From Clostridia bacterium (lineage in GTDB: Bacteria; Bacillota_A; Clostridia; Christensenellales; Aristaeellaceae), in the NCBI GenBank assembly GCA_017412025.1, contig JAFQOY010000164.1:1-5390 (forward strand): 5,390 bases of DNA, in the 5' to 3' direction. The notes beneath the pieces are model-generated. The model had not been told where the DNA came from. It worked only from the letters and a program-made list of their open reading frames with translations, and did no database searches. Positions 3,520-5,390 of the stretch are shown here, one piece after another; positions within the stretch are counted from its first letter, which is position 1, and every line of letters starts with the position of its first letter. Both the position numbers and the translations under genes were made by a program.

Positions 3520-4317
3520 TCAGATCTGCGGAACATCCTGAAACCGAAAGTTTCTCTCAGGCGCGCGGGCGACGTTGAGCTGGAAATCCGCGCCGCAGCG
3601 CTCAAAGATCCGCCCGCCGACGGCCTCGTCGATGCGCGTGATCTCGGGGAGCGTGCGCTCGGAGGAGATGATGGTGATCTTCTCCGGGTTGTTATAGCGC
3701 TCGTTCAGAATCTCAAAGGCGATGCGGACGTCCGCCTCGGTGGGCGGGGTTTTGAACAGATCGTCGATGTACAGCAGCGGCGCGTCAATGAAGCCCTGCA
3801 AAAGGGCGCTGCGCGCGCTGTCTGCGCCCAGCGACTTGATCTGTGCGCTGTCGTTCATCCAGCGCATATAGCGCAGCGAAAGGCCGCGATAGAGCAGCGC
3901 GACGGCGGCTGCGGTGCAAAGGTGCGTCTTGCCGCAGCCGCTCTGACCGCCGATGAAGAGCCAGCCGGGCGATTCAAGCGCAGCAAAGGCCTGCGCGCGC
4001 TCAAGCAGCGTCCGCTGCCAAGGGGCGTCCGCGCGGAAGGAGGCGAACGTGCAGCGCTTTGACGCATGGAGAAGGCCCTGCCTCTTCAGGCGCGACAGGC
4101 CGTCGCGGATGGGCTTGCAGTCGCACAGGCGCACGCCGTTGTGTCCGACGTAGATGAAGCCGCGGTTGAGGCACTGGGGACAGTCGTATCCGTCGTCAAG
4201 GTCGCCGCGCATGCTGTTTAAGGACTGCATGTCGTGCCGGCCGCGCGATTGAAGGCGTTCGGATGGTTCAGATGGCGGTGCAGCGGGAGAAGCGTGGGTC
4301 GTGACCTGCTCGTTCAT
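3520..4317 (-). CDS. DnaC/DnaI-like AAA+ helicase loader
   Basis: A 265-residue ATPase of the DnaC/DnaI/IstB group, expected to load the replicative helicase onto DNA at an origin or a primosome. Residues 1-40 are Ser/Pro/Arg-rich and probably disordered. A zinc-binding pattern CPQC (46-49) plus CDC (65-67) follows, as in phage and Firmicutes loaders. The AAA+ core has Walker A GQSGCGKT (124-131), Walker B LLYIDD (181-186), sensor-1 region TIISSERT (215-222) and GGRIFER (234-240) with the likely arginine finger. The start ATG has AAAGGAG (4333-4327) nine bases upstream; Met30 would avoid overlapping the previous gene but has no SD. It overlaps the DUF6291-like gene by 50 bp and is probably translationally coupled to it. 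An IstB transposon helper is less likely, since no istA transposase is present. Confidence 0.88.
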   Translation of the reverse strand: MNEQVTTHASPAAPPSEPSERLQSRGRHDMQSLNSMRGDLDDGYDCPQCLNRGFIYVGHNGVRLCDCKPIRDGLSRLKRQGLLHASKRCTFASFRADAPWQRTLLERAQAFAALESPGWLFIGGQSGCGKTHLCTAAAVALLYRGLSLRYMRWMNDSAQIKSLGADSARSALLQGFIDAPLLYIDDLFKTPPTEADVRIAFEILNERYNNPEKITIISSERTLPEITRIDEAVGGRIFERCGADFQLNVARAPERNFRFQDVPQI

Positions 4318-4855
4318 GGGTCGTCTCTCCTTTCTTCGTCGGTGAAACAGAGGAGGAAAAATCCCCCGTATGCCGCGCCGGCACGGAGGAAGGCTTTGCT
4401 GCAGGGAGAGGGGAAGAAACCGCGTTTCCCGTCAAAGCCGTGCGCGCCTTGGCTGCGCCGGGCTGATTTGCGTTGAGTTGATTTGCGCTGAGTTGATTTA
4501 CGCTGGGGTGGGATGAGCTGGGATGCGTTGTGTTGGCATGCGCAGGCATGCCCGTGCATGCGTCCTGCATGGCCGCAGGCGGAGGACTTTCCTCGGGGTG
4601 CCAGCGCCTGTTGGCCAGATAGCGGCTCCGCTCGCAGATTTCCTGATAGCGCGCGATGTCGCGGTCGACGTCGCTGCGGAGCATCTCAAAGCAGGCGTTG
4701 AATGCGCGGCTGCGGGAGGCGGGCAACGCGCCCGTCTCAAAATAGACGGCCAGCGCGGCGATCAGCCGCCCGAGCTCCGCCATGGAGAGCATGGAGGAAA
4801 TATGGGAGAGTCTGTTGGCGTAGATGAAAAAGCCCTGTGGTTTTTTGCCGTTCAA
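4268..4855 (-). CDS. DUF6291-like replication protein with disordered tail
   Basis: A 195-residue protein in two parts. Residues 1-83 form a compact helical domain, including AELGRLIAALAVYFETG (26-42) and DVDRDIARYQEICERSRYLA (62-81). The pattern of an early aromatic patch, a Glu-x-Gly-Arg/Lys-Leu-Ile helix and a D-x-D-R-D-x-x-x-Y-x-E-I-C-E helix matches the DUF6291-type domain of phage-related Firmicutes proteins. Residues 84-195 are Ser/Pro/Ala/Asn-rich and probably disordered, with a 15-bp tandem repeat at its centre. The start is TTG at 4855-4853, preceded by AAAGGAG (4869-4863) at 7 bases; no in-frame ATG competes. With the DnaC-like gene it forms an initiator-plus-loader pair as in phage replication modules. 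Direct origin binding is inference; the family match is from memory, not a search. Confidence 0.75.
   Translation of the reverse strand: MNGKKPQGFFIYANRLSHISSMLSMAELGRLIAALAVYFETGALPASRSRAFNACFEMLRSDVDRDIARYQEICERSRYLANRRWHPEESPPPAAMQDACTGMPAHANTTHPSSSHPSVNQLSANQLNANQPGAAKARTALTGNAVSSPLPAAKPSSVPARHTGDFSSSVSPTKKGETTHERAGHDPRFSRCTAI
4462..4506 (-). repeat. Three tandem 15-bp repeats inside the DUF6291-like gene
   Basis: Three consecutive 15-bp units (4462-4476, 4477-4491, 4492-4506) encode VNQLS, ANQLN and ANQPG at residues 119-133, in the disordered tail. A fourth, degenerate copy may follow at 4507-4521. In-frame units suggest expansion by replication slippage without disrupting the gene. 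Confidence 0.8.
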
Positions 4856-4862
4856 TGGGATG

Positions 4863-4869
4863 CTCCTTT
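4863..4869 (-). promoter_or_regulatory. Shine-Dalgarno that decides the TTG start
   Basis: AAAGGAG on the minus strand is followed by the 7-nt spacer CATCCCA and then TTG (4855). No ATG or GTG in this frame is equally well placed, so TTG is the best start. Confidence 0.75.
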
Positions 4870-4890
4870 CTTTTTGCGGATGGTGGATGG

Positions 4891-4919
4891 AGCATAGCAG
4901 ATCGCGGCGCGCGCGTCAA
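4891..4919 (-). promoter_or_regulatory. Sigma-A promoter of the replication pair
   Basis: On the minus strand -35 TTGACG (4919-4914) and -10 TATGCT (4896-4891) are separated by exactly 17 bp. Transcription should start near 4884, leaving a leader of about 29 nt before the TTG start. The operon is therefore driven on its own and not by read-through from the repeats. Confidence 0.8.
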
Positions 4920-4951
4920 ACCGGCGCTGACAAACCGGGGAGAAAACGGCG

Positions 4952-5007
4952 TGTCGCAGCGTGTCGCCTGTCTGTCGCGGTCTGTCATGCGCATGTCGGC
5001 AGGCGTC
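4952..5007. repeat. Helically phased TGTC motif array
   Basis: TGTC begins at 4952, 4962, 4973, 4983 and 4994, with CGTC at 5004, giving intervals of 10, 11, 10, 11 and 10 bp, one DNA turn each. The first three copies extend to TGTCGC. The array begins about 33 bp upstream of the -35 box of the replication promoter, and an AT-rich stretch follows at about 5018-5083. It could be an activator/repressor platform or an iteron-like origin element. Confidence 0.5.
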
Positions 5008-5154
5008 AGGCGGAATCGTTCTGTTTTGAAACGGTTTTTGTATGGAATGGACGAAGTTTGCACGGATGTTTTGTTTTTTGAAGGGCATGCCGCCTGCGGG
5101 CGGGAGATCATCCGCCGCGGGTTTCGCTGGATAGAACCCCACCGCCCTGCGGGC

Positions 5155-5222
5155 GCCTCCCCTTTCAGGGGAGGCACTCCCTCCGTCTCGCCTGCGGCGA
5201 TCCACCTCCCTCAAGAGGGAGG
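5155..5222 (-). repeat. Two-hairpin repeat, minus orientation, with adjoining palindrome
   Basis: Read on the minus strand: CCTCCCTC/GAGGGAGG (5222-5205), then TCGCC/GGCGA (5200-5188), then the tail GGAGGGAGTG, the same order as the plus copies. An extra palindrome, GCCTCCCCT/AGGGGAGGC with a 3-nt loop (5155-5175), joins it. No gene is present. Confidence 0.7.
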
Positions 5223-5267
5223 CTTATTGCCCTGCGGGGCGGCGCCTTTCAGGGGCGACAGGGGCTG

Positions 5268-5279
5268 TTTCCCGGGAAA
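5268..5279. repeat. Perfect 12-bp palindrome TTTCCCGGGAAA
   Basis: A fully symmetrical 12-mer lies between two members of the two-hairpin repeat family. It has no loop, so it is more plausible as a protein-binding or chance site than as a terminator. Confidence 0.5.
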
Positions 5280-5280
5280 G

Positions 5281-5324
5281 GCTCCCTCCTGAGGGAGCTG
5301 TCAGCGGAGCTGACTGAGGGAGTG
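5281..5324 (+). repeat. Two-hairpin repeat, plus copy
   Basis: GCTCCCTC (5281-5288) pairs with GAGGGAGC (5291-5298); GTCAGC (5300-5305) pairs with GCTGAC (5309-5314) around GGA; the tail is TGAGGGAGTG (5315-5324). The second hairpin differs in sequence from the copy at 1807-1855 yet keeps its pairing. Confidence 0.75.
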
Positions 5325-5365
5325 ACGAACGCCTGCCCACGGACGCGCCCGGCTGCCGGATAAAG

Positions 5366-5390
5366 GCTCCCCTGAAAGGGGAGCTGGCGC
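5366..5390 (+). repeat. Partial repeat at the right edge
   Basis: GCTCCCC (5366-5372) and GGGGAGC (5378-5384) form the first hairpin of the same repeat family, followed by TGGCGC. The second hairpin and tail would lie beyond the window. Confidence 0.55.

Noticed and set aside
3161..3541. 126-codon plus frame after the toxin cassette
   Set aside because: Overlaps the antisense promoter, a terminator and the large palindrome; Pro/Arg-rich with no SD.
4837..5292. 151-codon plus frame opposite the replication operon promoter and through the right-hand repeats
   Set aside because: Crosses repeat elements and the opposing promoter; no domain or SD.

Overview
The window looks like chromosomal DNA from a GC-rich, low-GC-type-machinery Firmicute, most likely an anaerobic gut Clostridia lineage (Christensenellales/Oscillospirales-like). 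The reasons are a type II fatty-acid-synthesis cluster of clostridial type, sigma-A promoters and strong Shine-Dalgarno (SD) sequences, a TTG start, a Firmicutes-style holin-like mini-toxin, and dense short palindromic repeats. Taxonomy is inference; there is no rRNA.

Layout, left to right. Bases 1-319 hold no supportable gene: palindromes, a terminator-like hairpin and a good promoter (219-246) that drives the next operon. Bases 320-2837 carry acpP, fabH and fabD in one direction. acpP and fabH are 18 nt apart. A 400-bp block of repeats separates fabH from fabD. fabD is followed by an intrinsic terminator, so fabK/fabG/fabF/acc genes are not continued here. Together the three genes supply acyl carrier protein, malonyl-ACP (FabD) and the first condensation (FabH).

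Bases 2850-3203 are the most interesting part: a compact cassette that reads as a complete type I toxin-antitoxin locus. A 26-codon ORF encodes a one-helix hydrophobic peptide of the holin-like/TxpA type. It has its own sigma-A promoter, a very strong SD masked by an upstream anti-SD, and a 3' hairpin. An opposing promoter (TTGACA-N17-TACAAT) would make an antisense RNA across the 3' end. The ends of the toxin transcript are a perfect 14-bp inverted repeat, suggesting hok-like fold-back of the full-length mRNA. The -35 box of the antisense promoter lies in the loop of the toxin's distal terminator, and that terminator is a near-identical copy of the one after fabD.

Bases 3204-3519 are non-coding: a large imperfect palindrome, G-rich runs and a duplicated GC-rich motif. 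Bases 3520-4855, on the minus strand, encode a replication pair: a DUF6291-like initiator-type protein and a DnaC/DnaI-like AAA+ helicase loader, overlapping by 50 bp and expressed from a strong promoter (4919-4891). Upstream of that promoter, TGTC motifs recur every 10-11 bp beside an AT-rich stretch. Bases 5085-5390 are intergenic repeat copies of the same two-hairpin family seen inside the fab cluster.
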